NCBI GenBank assembly: GCA_964371655.1
Contig: CAYJOD010000017.1
Span: forward strand, 31,552-95,551
Reading direction: 5' to 3'
DNA from: CAZGSN01 sp964371655
GTDB lineage: Bacteria; Desulfobacterota; Binatia; HRBIN30
DNA length: 64,000 bases
Shown here: positions 22,817 through 32,287 of the stretch, piece by piece
Position numbering within the stretch: the first letter of the stretch is position 1
How the letters are laid out: each line of letters begins with the position of its first letter
The notes under the pieces: model-generated
What the model saw: only the letters and a program-made list of their open reading frames with translations
Told to the model about the DNA's origin: nothing
Databases searched by the model: none
Program-made: the position numbers and the translations under genes

Positions 22817-25249
22817 GTGCAGTCCACCTCATCGACACCACGACCGCGGCGCAACCTGTTTGCGGTCACTCCCACACTCTGGGTCGGCGCCGCATTTGCG
22901 GCGGTGATCATCCTCACCTGCGGCGCCAACTCGCTGCGTTGGCTGAACCGTCCGTTCCCGGGCTTTTTCCTTTGGGAGAATCGTTTCATGCCGGCGCTCG
23001 CCGACACCGATTGGACTGGATACCAGGCGCACCTACCGTTTCCGGCCCGCGTCGTTTCCGTCGACGGCACTGCGGTTCAAACTGCAACGCAGGTGTACGA
23101 GCGCGCCGCAAGCGTAGAGGTCGGGACGCCGCTGCGGTACACGCTGCAACGCACCAACGGTACCCAGGTCGAGGTCTCGGTTCCGACAATGCGGCTTTCC
23201 TTGCCGGAGTATCTATGGACGCTCGGCACCTATCTCGGGATCGGAACGCTGCTCACCTTGCTTGGGTTCATCGTCTACCTGTTGCGACCCGACGCCGCTG
23301 CGGCGCAGGCGATGCTCAGCTCGGGAGTGGTGTGGGGACTCTACTTCGTCACCGCGGCGGATATCGTTGGACCAGCCTGGTTCCGCCCTTTGTGCCTAAT
23401 TCTGCAGGCACTCAGCCCGGTCACCCTCGTCCACCTCGCTCTCACGTTCCCGGTGGAACGGCCGTTGCTGAGAAGGCGGCCGTGGATTCTGAGGATTCTC
23501 TACGCCACCGCGATCGTGCCCGCCATCGTCGGCAACCTCTTGTTCGCACACTCGTTCTCGGGGCTGTGGCGATTCAATCAGGGTCATGGAATCAGCTGCG
23601 GTGTCGCCGGCATTTTGTTCATTGCGGCGTTGCTCCACAGCTTTGTCGCTCCGCGGTCCGCTGCGGCGCGGCAACGCACGAAGATCGCCGCCCTGGGCGG
23701 CTTCGCGGCGTTCTTGTTGCCGGTCGCGGGCATTGCCTTGTTCGCGTTCCTAGGAGTCCAGTTTCCGCTCAATTTTCTGGCCCTGCCCCTCGCCTTGTTC
23801 CCGATCGCGATCGGCTATGCCGTGGTCAAACACAATCTCTTCGAAGTCGACGCCATCATCCGCAGGACCGCATCTTGGGCGATCCTCACGGCGCTGCTGG
23901 CGACCATCTACCTCGGCGGCGTGGGAACGCTGGAGGTCTTGTTCACGCGTGGGGGTGGCCGCCTGGCGCAACTGTTCTTCCTGGTGACCATCGTCGCCGC
24001 ATTCAATCCGCTGCGCGATCGTGTCCAGGACGCCGTCGACTTTCTTTTCTCCCGCGACCGCTACGACTATCGACACACGGTCGGCGACGCCAGCCAGGCG
24101 CTGGCGTCGTTGCTCGACGTCGACGCCGTCATTGATAGGATCCTGCGCACGATCACGGAGGCCATGCACGTTGATCTCGGTGCCCTGTGGCTGCTCGATG
24201 ACGGCGCCTACCGCCTACACGCCGGGAGCCGGAACGCGGATCGTCTCCCGGCTCGGCTCGACGCCACCAGCGCACTCGTGAACGGGCTCGAACGGCAACC
24301 GCGCTCGATCGTGACCGAAGACGACGCGTACGCCGCGCCCGAGCTGCAAGCGATGGCCGGCACGCTCGCCGTGCCGATGGCCTTCGAAAACAGGCTCACG
24401 GGCTTTCTCGTCCTGGGTCGAAAGGAATCGGGGCAGTTCTATTCCATCGACGATGTCGGCCTGCTGCAGACCCTGGCAAACCAAGGAGCGGTGGCCGTGC
24501 AGAATGCGGCCTCGTACGCGGCGCTACGCAAGGCGAACGAGGAGCTACGGGCGGCGCAGACCAAGCTCATCGAAGCCGAGTGCCTCGCCGCGATCGGCGA
24601 GCTGTCAGCGGCCGTGGCGCACGGCATCCGTAATCCACTGGCCGGGATCAAGGCGGCGGCGCAGTTTGCGCACCTGGATCTGCCGCAAGATCATCCGCTC
24701 CAGGAGAGCATCCGCGATATCGTTGGCGAGGCGGACAAGCTGGAGGCACGCATCAAGACCCTGCTCGACTTCTCCAAACCGTTTGAGCCGCGGCCGATCC
24801 GTTGTCGGCTCGACGGCATTGTGAACAGCGCTGTGACATCGCTCCGCAATCAAATGGCGACGCTGGGTGTCACGGTCCACTTGAACCTCGACACCAGCCT
24901 CCCCGAGATGCATCTCGACGCGGCGCAGATCGAAGAGGTCTTGCTGGCGCTGCTGTCGAACGCAGCGGAGGCGATGCCAAATGGCGGTAACGTCTGGATC
25001 AGCGCTCACGGTGACGGCAACGGCGGCCGCGTCGCGCTGGAAGTGAAAGATGATGGCCCGGGAATTCCCGCCGATCGATGCGACCGTATTTTCAAGCTGT
25101 TCTTCACTACGAAATCGAGCGGCACCGGCTTTGGATTGGCCGTCGCCAAGAAGGTCATCGAACGACACGGCGGCACAATTCGCGTCGACAGCGCGCTAGC
25201 CAGAGGCGCCCGCTTTGTGATCGAGCTGCCGGTGGGCGTCGGCGCATAA
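22817..25249 (+). CDS. membrane sensor histidine kinase with GAF domain
   Basis: 810 residues. An N-terminal hydrophobic helix, a periplasmic stretch with PDZ-like look (PARVVSVDGTAVQTATQVYE), then about seven membrane helices (to residue about 360), a GAF domain (about 430-570), and a kinase core: H-box GELSAAVAHGIRNPLAGIKA (phospho-His), N-box LLSNAAEAMP, G1 DDGPGIP and G2 SGTGFGLAVAKK. It should autophosphorylate in response to an unknown signal. The start is taken as GTG at 22817 because the upstream frame overlaps the lnt start region. The NtrC-type regulator at 19760 has no other partner nearby, so they may pair. Confidence 0.9.
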   Translation: MQSTSSTPRPRRNLFAVTPTLWVGAAFAAVIILTCGANSLRWLNRPFPGFFLWENRFMPALADTDWTGYQAHLPFPARVVSVDGTAVQTATQVYERAASVEVGTPLRYTLQRTNGTQVEVSVPTMRLSLPEYLWTLGTYLGIGTLLTLLGFIVYLLRPDAAAAQAMLSSGVVWGLYFVTAADIVGPAWFRPLCLILQALSPVTLVHLALTFPVERPLLRRRPWILRILYATAIVPAIVGNLLFAHSFSGLWRFNQGHGISCGVAGILFIAALLHSFVAPRSAAARQRTKIAALGGFAAFLLPVAGIALFAFLGVQFPLNFLALPLALFPIAIGYAVVKHNLFEVDAIIRRTASWAILTALLATIYLGGVGTLEVLFTRGGGRLAQLFFLVTIVAAFNPLRDRVQDAVDFLFSRDRYDYRHTVGDASQALASLLDVDAVIDRILRTITEAMHVDLGALWLLDDGAYRLHAGSRNADRLPARLDATSALVNGLERQPRSIVTEDDAYAAPELQAMAGTLAVPMAFENRLTGFLVLGRKESGQFYSIDDVGLLQTLANQGAVAVQNAASYAALRKANEELRAAQTKLIEAECLAAIGELSAAVAHGIRNPLAGIKAAAQFAHLDLPQDHPLQESIRDIVGEADKLEARIKTLLDFSKPFEPRPIRCRLDGIVNSAVTSLRNQMATLGVTVHLNLDTSLPEMHLDAAQIEEVLLALLSNAAEAMPNGGNVWISAHGDGNGGRVALEVKDDGPGIPADRCDRIFKLFFTTKSSGTGFGLAVAKKVIERHGGTIRVDSALARGARFVIELPVGVGA

Positions 25250-25269
25250 GCCGGCGCGCGGCGCCGATC

Positions 25270-25301
25270 CGACCGATCGGTCTGATCGGATCGATCGGTC
25301 G
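25270..25301. terminator. hairpin between convergent genes
   Basis: CGACCGATC (25270-25278) and its complement GATCGGTCG (25293-25301) form a short hairpin in the 54-base gap between the histidine kinase stop and the beta-helix gene stop. There is no U-tract, so termination is only a suggestion from position. Confidence 0.4.
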
Positions 25302-25303
25302 CA

Positions 25304-27442
25304 TCAGTTGGTGCGAATGAAGACCTCGCCCTGCCGATTGTTGCTCACCGTATTGTCACCGGGTGCTGCCTGCACTCCGGCCGCCGCCGCGAAATCGTCG
25401 TCACCGTTACTGCGGCGCAGGTACATGCCGTTGCCGTTGTTCCCCTCGAAGACGTTGGCGCTAATGAAGTTGGCGCCGGTGCGATCGGTGTGGAGGCCGT
25501 CACCATCGCCAAGCACGACCAGGTTACCGACCACTTCATTCGCATTCGAGCTGTTCAGCTCGATCCCATTCCCGAGGTTGTTGACGAGCTGATTATTGCT
25601 GATCGCGGCCCCACCGCCACCGTTTAGAAGGATCGCGCCGAATCCATTATTGACGAATCGACTATCGGCGACCGCGGCGCCGGAGGTCGCGCTCAGGAGA
25701 GCACCGGTGCCCATATTGTCGACGACGTCTACCTCGGAACACACGGTGTTGTTAGCGGTGATGGTGATCCCGTCGCCGCCATTGTCGATCGAGTCGACTC
25801 GCGACAGCGACGCGCCGGCGCCCGACAGCACGACACCTGCGCCGACGCTGCGCCACACGGCGACATCGGTGAGATTGACATTGGCGGCGCCGACCGCCAC
25901 ACCGACGCCGCCGCCGATCGCCGCTATACCCAAGGCCGACGAACCATCGGCGGAGAAGCTCATCGCGTTCGCTGAGCCATCACCCTGAATGATGGTCATA
26001 CCGGCACCATGACCCCGCAGGACCACGTTGCGGTCGATCACAAGATTTTCGCGATAGATGCCGGGTGCAATATCGACGACCAACAAGCCGTCGGAGCGCT
26101 TGTCGTAGGCCGATGCGATCGCCGCCTGGATTGTCGGCGCCGCCGCGCTTGGTACCGAGACATCTGCGCGCACGAGATTGCGGTGCGAATCCACGACGTA
26201 GCGCACCGCATCCACAACCGCGCCGCCGACTTCGATGGTCATGGCTCCCCCGGTGCCGTCGGCGAGACCTCTCTTCACCTTGAAGCGCGCCTCGAGGCCA
26301 CTTGCCGTCTCCAAGACGGCCGCTTTCCGCGGCTTCTGTACTTTCACCGGAGTCGTCCCTACCAGCGCCGCCGTAAAGCCAATGGGTGGGTCGGCCGGAT
26401 TGCCCCAGCGGTCGGTCGGCATCAGGCGATACGTACCTTTGCTTGCCGGGTTGCGACTTCCCAGGGCGACGTCGGTCACGTGCCGGCGACAACCAAGCGG
26501 CTCGATGTTCTCGAACAAGGCCGCTTTGACCGCCGGCTGCGAGTTGACCACGGCGACGTCGATGCTCGGCGAGGTGCCATCCAACGGTAGCGCGAACGGC
26601 GCCGGGGCGGCCCCCGAGGACAACGCCGCGAAGCGAATCACCTCTTGTAGCGTGGTGTTCGGACCCACCAACACGGCGCGATCGTGGAACAGGCGGGCCA
26701 AGTCGTGCTGCGGCACGAACGGCAAGGCAGTCGAGATCGCCGGACCGCTGGGCACTTCACCATTATAGAATCCGATGTCGAAGGGACCCGTCAACGCAAG
26801 CGCTACAAGCACGACGCTGAGCCCGCCGCTGCTTGGCGGCAGGCCGGCGTGCACGGCAAGCGTGCCTCGTGCGACACCGTCGCTGAACAACGCCACGCCC
26901 CGACCTACCGGCTCGAGCTCGCGAACCTCGAGATAGTTGTCGGTGCCTGCGTTCCCATCGAGGTCGGTCGGACCGATGAACCCATCGCCGTCAAAATCCG
27001 GAAACGCCGCGACGACGACAGGAATGTTGTCCATGTCGGCGGCATGCAAGAGATGTCCGGACGGAGCGCCGGCATCGACAACACCGTCGGAAAGAAAGAC
27101 CGTAAACGGAATCGCGGTTCCACCCGCCACGCTGGAGCCGGCGACGCCCACCGGCACCGAGGCGCGACCAGCTTGGATCTGCGGCGACGGGACTACATCG
27201 GTCGCCAGCGGCGAGCCGCTACGCACGACCATGTCGATGTCACCAATGGTCGCAGGGGTTATGACGTCATCGCTAGTGCCAAGAATGCCGTCCACACCGG
27301 GCTCGATCAGCGGGAAGCCCGGCATCACTTCGTACGGCGCGCCGGTCGACGGATTGATGGGGTCACCGGCGAAGACCGTGCTGAAGCCATACGCGCGCAG
27401 GGGCAACGAGGACACACAAAGGAGCAGAAGGAGTCGCTTCAT
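25304..27442 (-). CDS. secreted right-handed parallel beta-helix protein
   Basis: 712 residues with a signal peptide (MKRLLLLLCVSSLPLRAYGF). The N-terminal half is unassigned and contains an FDGDGFIGPTD-like Ca-binding look (FPDFDGDGFIGPTDLDGN). The C-terminal third is a parallel beta-helix: IQAAIASAYDKRSDGLLVV, APGIYRENLVIDRNVVLRG, GAGMTIIQGDG, then many N-x-G/NN-rich rungs (DNGGDGITITANNT, NNQLVNNLGNGIELN, GNNGNGMYLRR). Such proteins bind or cleave polysaccharides or act as surface fibres. Its ATG overlaps the stop of the upstream gene (ATGA), so both are co-translated. Confidence 0.82.
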   Translation of the reverse strand: MKRLLLLLCVSSLPLRAYGFSTVFAGDPINPSTGAPYEVMPGFPLIEPGVDGILGTSDDVITPATIGDIDMVVRSGSPLATDVVPSPQIQAGRASVPVGVAGSSVAGGTAIPFTVFLSDGVVDAGAPSGHLLHAADMDNIPVVVAAFPDFDGDGFIGPTDLDGNAGTDNYLEVRELEPVGRGVALFSDGVARGTLAVHAGLPPSSGGLSVVLVALALTGPFDIGFYNGEVPSGPAISTALPFVPQHDLARLFHDRAVLVGPNTTLQEVIRFAALSSGAAPAPFALPLDGTSPSIDVAVVNSQPAVKAALFENIEPLGCRRHVTDVALGSRNPASKGTYRLMPTDRWGNPADPPIGFTAALVGTTPVKVQKPRKAAVLETASGLEARFKVKRGLADGTGGAMTIEVGGAVVDAVRYVVDSHRNLVRADVSVPSAAAPTIQAAIASAYDKRSDGLLVVDIAPGIYRENLVIDRNVVLRGHGAGMTIIQGDGSANAMSFSADGSSALGIAAIGGGVGVAVGAANVNLTDVAVWRSVGAGVVLSGAGASLSRVDSIDNGGDGITITANNTVCSEVDVVDNMGTGALLSATSGAAVADSRFVNNGFGAILLNGGGGAAISNNQLVNNLGNGIELNSSNANEVVGNLVVLGDGDGLHTDRTGANFISANVFEGNNGNGMYLRRSNGDDDFAAAAGVQAAPGDNTVSNNRQGEVFIRTN

Positions 27443-27897
27443 AGCACCACTCCGAGCTCGTTGGTCGAGATGTCCGTGCCTTCGTAGGTCATCACCACAC
27501 GCACCAGCGCATTGCCGGTGGCAAAGCCGGTGGGAAGAACGACGACCATTTCACTTGGCTGGATGCTCACGAGCCCAACCCCTGACGCCGACTGCTCCGG
27601 TGCGCCGCCGCTGCTCGTGAATACGTTTCCGGCTTGGTCGCAGCGCGCGCTGAAGCTGCCCTGGGTAACGAACACGTTGACGGGCGTTGCCAGTTGGACA
27701 ATGTCCGCGAAGCTGAACGTCCCTTGCAGACGCAAGGACACCGTTCCCGTCGCCGAGCGGTGCACCGCGGCGCGCGTCAGCGCCAGACGTGGTTCCGTGT
27801 ATGCGGCAAATGCCACCGAATAGAGGCCCACCAGCACAAGCAGCGGCAAAACCCCCGACCTGGGGGAAATCGCCCACCAGCGGATTGATGCAGACAT
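27439..27897 (-). CDS. secreted hypothetical protein, first gene of beta-helix operon
   Basis: 152 residues. A hydrophobic N-terminal segment (GVLPLLVLVGLYSVAFAAY) is a signal peptide or anchor; the mature part is Ser/Thr/Val-rich with predicted beta character (VSLRLQGTFSFADIVQL, PVNVFVTQGSFSARCDQAGN, LVRVVMTYEGTDIS). I do not recognise the family. The ATG at 27897 is preferred over a GTG at 27909 because GTGAGGAATCCG places GAGG correctly before it. The stop overlaps the start of the beta-helix gene, suggesting a shared function at the cell surface. Confidence 0.75.
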   Translation of the reverse strand: MSASIRWWAISPRSGVLPLLVLVGLYSVAFAAYTEPRLALTRAAVHRSATGTVSLRLQGTFSFADIVQLATPVNVFVTQGSFSARCDQAGNVFTSSGGAPEQSASGVGLVSIQPSEMVVVLPTGFATGNALVRVVMTYEGTDISTNELGVVL

Positions 27898-28434
27898 CGG
27901 ATTCCTCACTTTCCTACGCGCAATCTCTGGCGACGATGGTCAGTGAGCAAGACCGGAGCCATCAGGACGTGCTCCAAATCGATGCCACGCGCCTGCCAGT
28001 CACGCTCTTAAAGAACAGGGCGGAGTGCATGAATCTGCGGCCAACAGGCCGTGCAGTTGCACTGCCGTACACTGAAGAAGCCAGGCACCGGGGCCTGCCC
28101 CTAGCAGAAAAAACGTAGGCTCCGCGACCGACTTTGCCCTGGCCCTGGCGCGAAAGCAGTCGTACTGAAATCAGGGTGCGGGCGATCCCACGAATCACCG
28201 CTCCCTGACGGTCGCGGCTCAGGTCGAGATCCGCAGGTGTTTGCCATGTCAGAGCCGCGCGCGTAAGTGAGCGGTCAGCGGGTGAGTGCTTCCGTAGACG
28301 CACGGCAGGACGTGCTCCTCCCTGTCGGCTTCTTTCAACATGTTGGTAAGAACGATTCCCTACTGGCACCGCAACGTAGGTTGCCGCCACTCAGAGATTG
28401 GGCTACAGGAGTCCGTCGCAAAGATGACCCGCGC
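27898..28434. repeat. intergenic region with dispersed repeat B, copy 1 (28172-28365)
   Basis: No gene seen in 537 bases. From 28172 it carries CGATCCCACGAATCACCGCT, CCTGACGGTCGCGGCTCAGG, a CATGTCAGAGCCGCGCGCGT stretch, CGGTCAGCGGGTGAGTGCTT and, at the right end, CAACATGTTGGTAAGAACGA. Long stretches are nearly identical to 52108-52350 (opposite strand) and the first half to 32150-32275. Confidence 0.85.
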
Positions 28435-28507
<73 letters not shown>

Positions 28508-28574
28508 TTTCATCGCCCTCTACGGCGGGTCGCTTGGCAGCTCCGTCTCGAAGGAGCCTGGAAGGTAGGCACTC

Positions 28575-28817
28575 GTGAGCCACACTCTCCGTTCTTTCCT
28601 CATCGTCTTTTTCTTACTCTTCAGCGTCCCCGCCATGATCGGCTGCGGCACGCGGCGACCGACCACCTACTCCAGCCCGGAGGGGATCGAGCGCCCGGCT
28701 AAGGCACTTGACGAGGAGAAAGACTTCGGCGACCGTGCCGGCGAGGTTTTCGTCGTCGTCCTCGTCGTCGGCGGCGCGCTCGCGGCAATCGCCTTGCCGA
28801 TTCTCCTCTTCCTCTGA
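28575..28817 (+). CDS. small membrane lipoprotein
   Basis: 80 residues. The N-terminal hydrophobic segment ends in a lipobox-like AMIGC (Cys24), so it is probably lipidated. A short polar middle part (SSPEGIERPAKALDEEKDFG) leads to a C-terminal hydrophobic helix (VFVVVLVVGGALAAIALPILLFL). The start is GTG at 28575 with GAAGG upstream. No family recognised. It lies just after tRNA-Ala on the same strand. Confidence 0.7.
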   Translation: MSHTLRSFLIVFFLLFSVPAMIGCGTRRPTTYSSPEGIERPAKALDEEKDFGDRAGEVFVVVLVVGGALAAIALPILLFL

Positions 28818-28837
28818 TCGGCCTGCCTCGTCGTACT

Positions 28838-29020
28838 ACTGACGTTCAGAATCTTGTCGGCACGCGAGCATCCCGCTGTTGGAGCTACAAGACCAGCTCC
28901 CCTGTCCCGCATTTCGTGCGGGACAGGGTGAGGGAACCACCACGATGGGCGAAGCAAGCGTTGACCGAGCTCGGATCCCTCACCCCGGCCCTCTCCCGCA
29001 GGTATTGCGGGAGAGGGAGC
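28838..29020. repeat. dispersed repeat (GACGTTCAGAATCTTGTCGG), copy 2, plus CCCTCTCCCGC hairpins
   Basis: 28838-28867 matches 13366-13395 almost base for base. Then come the hairpin CCCTGTCCCGC / GCGGGACAGGG (about 28910-28938) and a second, CCCTCTCCCGC / GCGGGAGAGGG (about 28990-29019). It lies directly upstream of the M1-Omp85 gene. Confidence 0.82.
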
Positions 29021-29079
29021 GCTTCCAAACACCAACGCTGCTCGGGTTGCGGACTAACACCCGCGCGGGGTTGCACCTG

Positions 29080-31734
29080 ATGCTCCCGGCAGGGGCGTAC
29101 CGTCTCGCGCCCCTGCTCTTCGGGCTCATCGTGCTTCTCGCTTTCGGCGCAGCGCCGGCCAATGCCGCACACGGAGCTCCGTTGCGTCTGTCGGTCACAT
29201 TGTCCGCACAGGCACCGCACATGCGTGGGACCCTCGACGCGGACTTCCGAAACACCAGCACCGTTCCCGTGCGCGAGGTGTATTGGCTCTTGTTTGCCAA
29301 CCGCTTTACGAAGCCCGACCAGGGAATCAACGACTTCAACCGCCCCTTCGTCTACCCGTACGAGGAGTTTGAAGCAGGTGGGACGACGCTGTCTCAGGTG
29401 CAAGTTGGCGAGCAGCCTCTCGCCATCCGCGACGTGTCTGCCCCCGGAGTTCCCGACGGCTGCGTGATTGCCGTGGCGCTACCTGCGGCGCTGGCGCCGG
29501 GCGAGGTGGTGCGGCTGCACGTCGAGTTTCAGACCACGTTGCCGACGCGCTTCGGGACATTCGGCGTCTTTGAGGACACCCTCACCGCCATCGGCGGCTG
29601 GTATCCGTACATCGCCAACTTCCATACAGACGGCAGCTGGGGGCTCAACGAGACGCCCGAGGTGACGAGCTTCGACGTCACCGCCAACTGGGACACGGCA
29701 CTGCACGTGGTGTTGAACGGCTTCGAGCTCGACAGCAACCGACCGCAACGCGTCGATGCCGTCCATTTCCTTAGTCTGGTCGCAGATCGAGAGCTCCTCC
29801 GAGACGAGATCCCGACAGCGTCGGCGCAGATCGTCTACCTGCATCGACCGCCACAGCGCTCCGATCGCCGCGCTTTCGGCCCCAGCAACGACGAGATCAT
29901 GCGCGAGACGCTGCAGAGCATCGTCACCCATACGCCCGACGCCGTCGCTCCCCTCCCCGAGAAGATCGTCGTCGTCGAGGCACCCTTGCGTCTCGATCTC
30001 ACCGCCGCCGGCCAAGGCATGGTGGTGATCTCCGATCGTGCCCTCAAGGTGCACTGGTTGCTGCGACCGTTCCACGTCGCACAACTGGCACAGGCCATCT
30101 ATGCCGAAGGGCTGCGCCCTCTGCTGGCGCGACGTGAGTCGACGCGCGACTACGTCTGGGTGAGCGAAGGCGTGTCGCATTTCCTGGCGCAAGAGTACCT
30201 GCGCCGATCGCAGCCGCCCGCCCGTTCCGTGCAGAGCTGGATCGACCTGTTCAACGTGTTCGCCATCGTCGATCGTTTCGAGAGCGAGCCGAAGGTTCCG
30301 TTCGTCAGCGCCTTCTTCGACCGCACCCGCAGCGCCGACGCCCTGCACCAACAGATCACGACCTTCAACCGCGAGCTGCCGCCGGGCCGAGTGATTGTGT
30401 CGAAGCTCAAGCAAGTGCTGAGCGCCGAAGAGTTCGACCGTGTCCTGCACCACTGCAGCCGCGCCGCCCTACCCTTTCTCGCGTGCGCCGAAGAGGTGAC
30501 AAAACGGCCGTTGCAGGCGGCGATCGTACCGTGGCTGCAACCCTACCCCGAGATCAACTACGAGTGGGCCTCCACCTCACTGCGCCAGTCGCAGGGCTCC
30601 GAGTATCGCAATGACGTCGTCGTTCGCCGCCGCGCCAACCGCGAAGTTCATGAGCCGGTCGATCTCGAGCTGCGCAGCATCGGCGGTGAGCCCATGCGCT
30701 TGCGTTGGGATGGGAGCGGTGACGAGGGGCATTTGCAGGTAACCAGCAGCGATCCAATGTATCAAGCGGTGATTGATCCGGACCGCAAGCTGATCGAGAG
30801 CACGCGCTCCGACAACTTCTCCCCGCCGGCCCCGCAGGTCGTGCTCGACTCGGCTGAAGTGGAAGTGAGCTCGACCGAGTTCGGCTTCTCCGGACTCGTT
30901 GTCGGCAGAGATCGCTACGATTACCGCAAAGACATCGCCGCCGCCGGCTTCTACACCAATCGCAGCATCGGCGTCACCGTCGGGCCGCGCTACCACTGGG
31001 GCGAGCGCAACGATTCGACCTTGTACCGCCACAACCTCTACGGCTTCTACAGCACACAGGCCTTGGACCGCGACTTCAAGGATAACCGCATCCCGTCGGT
31101 GATCAGCAGCGGCCACAGCAACGGCCTCGGGCTGCGCTACAGCTACAACAACGTCTACGCCTTCGATAACCCGACCGAGTCGATCGACTTTCGCCTCTTC
31201 GGAGACTGGTACGACCGCAGCTTGGGCAGCGACTACAACTACGCCGACTGGGGCGCCAGCGTCGTGGCGACGCATCCGTTGTGGACACATCGAACGATTC
31301 TCGCCGGCGAGCTCACCAACGGCTTCACGCAGCCGCTGGGATCGAGTCGCGTGCCCAATCAAGGAGAGTTCAGCCTCGGCGGCTCGCGCTCGATCCGCGG
31401 TATCGGCGCCGAAGACGAGCTCGGCCGCAATCTGTTCCTCATCCGCAGCGAAGTGCGACAGACGATCTACCCGGAGCTCGATCTGAACCTGCTCGACCTC
31501 TTGGTGCTGCGACGCACGCAAGCCAGGCTCTTCGTCGATACCGGCAGCGTCAGCAACTCCGCCGGCGCGATCTACGACCCGCGCCATTATGCCGTCGGTG
31601 TCGGCGCCGGCTTCGCCGTGGTCTACGACTTCCTGGGCTTCTTCCCATCGACCGCCTACGTCGAAGCGGCCACCCGCGTCGACCGCGGCCGCGGCGACGT
31701 GCAGTTCCTTTTCGGGACGCGGCAGGCGTTCTGA
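29080..31734 (+). CDS. degenerate M1-peptidase-like domain fused to an Omp85-type outer-membrane barrel
   Basis: 884 residues. Signal peptide (LLFGLIVLLAFGAAPANA). Residues about 25-460 look like an M1 aminopeptidase: REVYWLLFANRF, WYPYIANFHTDGSWGLNETP, VSEGVSHFLAQEYL (the second zinc-Glu helix). The HExxH zinc site is missing; the expected place reads RPFHVAQLAQAIYAEG. The C-terminal 350 residues look like the Omp85/surface-antigen barrel: DRYDYRKDIAAAGFYTNRS, the GEFSLGGSRSIRGIGAED loop, LIRSEVRQTIYPEL, and a final Phe as in outer-membrane proteins. I infer a surface or periplasmic protein displayed by its own barrel. The ATG at 29080 is chosen by its signal peptide and the GGGG before it. 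Confidence 0.8.
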   Translation: MLPAGAYRLAPLLFGLIVLLAFGAAPANAAHGAPLRLSVTLSAQAPHMRGTLDADFRNTSTVPVREVYWLLFANRFTKPDQGINDFNRPFVYPYEEFEAGGTTLSQVQVGEQPLAIRDVSAPGVPDGCVIAVALPAALAPGEVVRLHVEFQTTLPTRFGTFGVFEDTLTAIGGWYPYIANFHTDGSWGLNETPEVTSFDVTANWDTALHVVLNGFELDSNRPQRVDAVHFLSLVADRELLRDEIPTASAQIVYLHRPPQRSDRRAFGPSNDEIMRETLQSIVTHTPDAVAPLPEKIVVVEAPLRLDLTAAGQGMVVISDRALKVHWLLRPFHVAQLAQAIYAEGLRPLLARRESTRDYVWVSEGVSHFLAQEYLRRSQPPARSVQSWIDLFNVFAIVDRFESEPKVPFVSAFFDRTRSADALHQQITTFNRELPPGRVIVSKLKQVLSAEEFDRVLHHCSRAALPFLACAEEVTKRPLQAAIVPWLQPYPEINYEWASTSLRQSQGSEYRNDVVVRRRANREVHEPVDLELRSIGGEPMRLRWDGSGDEGHLQVTSSDPMYQAVIDPDRKLIESTRSDNFSPPAPQVVLDSAEVEVSSTEFGFSGLVVGRDRYDYRKDIAAAGFYTNRSIGVTVGPRYHWGERNDSTLYRHNLYGFYSTQALDRDFKDNRIPSVISSGHSNGLGLRYSYNNVYAFDNPTESIDFRLFGDWYDRSLGSDYNYADWGASVVATHPLWTHRTILAGELTNGFTQPLGSSRVPNQGEFSLGGSRSIRGIGAEDELGRNLFLIRSEVRQTIYPELDLNLLDLLVLRRTQARLFVDTGSVSNSAGAIYDPRHYAVGVGAGFAVVYDFLGFFPSTAYVEAATRVDRGRGDVQFLFGTRQAF

Positions 31735-32287
31735 GCTGAAAAACCTCAGTTGGAACCACGGATGGACGCTGATGAACGCGGACGCGGTTCTGAAGCCACA
31801 GAAGGAAATCCACAGATGACGCCGATGACGCAGATGATTTTCTGACTCATCCGCGTCATCTGTGTCATCTGCGGACTTGGAGATCGGTAAGTTTGGCCTG
31901 AATATTTCTGTGCGGCCTCGTCCACATCAGTTTTCCCGACGAGTGGCGTTTGTCAGTGTGCATCGGCGGTTTCAACTGAGTTTTCCCGGCTGAGTCGTGG
32001 GGGTGTGAGGTTGTCTCAACACTGGCAGGGCGCGCCGCCGCGCGCCCCTACGTGATTGGGTCTTCCTCGTAGGGGCGCATGGCATGCGCCCTCTTCGGTC
32101 GGTTGTGAGACGACCTCTTGTGGTCGTGGGGCAGAGATCAAGACGACACGGCGGGCCGATTCCACGAATCACCGCTCCCTGACGGTCGCGGCTCAGGTCG
32201 AGATCCGCAGTTCTCGGCATGTCAGAGCCGCGCGCGTAAGCAAGCGGTCAGCAGGTGAATGCTCCGCAGATTCACCACAGTCTCGAC
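31735..32287. repeat. repeat cluster: ATCTGTG hairpin, GTTGTCTCA shell, repeat B fragment
   Basis: No gene seen in 553 bases. 31810-31874: CCACAGATGACGCCGATGAC facing CATCTGTGTCATCTGCGG. 32009-32115: GTTGTCTCA shell around GGGCGCGC cores, as at 15089. 32150-32275: first half of repeat B (CACGAATCACCGCTCCCTGA ... CATGTCAGAGCCGCGCGCGT), ending close to the stop of the GH5 gene. Confidence 0.82.

Noticed and set aside
21505..23070. 521-codon minus-strand open frame overlapping lnt and the kinase
   Set aside because: Wrong frame of lnt; lacks the Glu-Lys-Cys triad that the true frame has.
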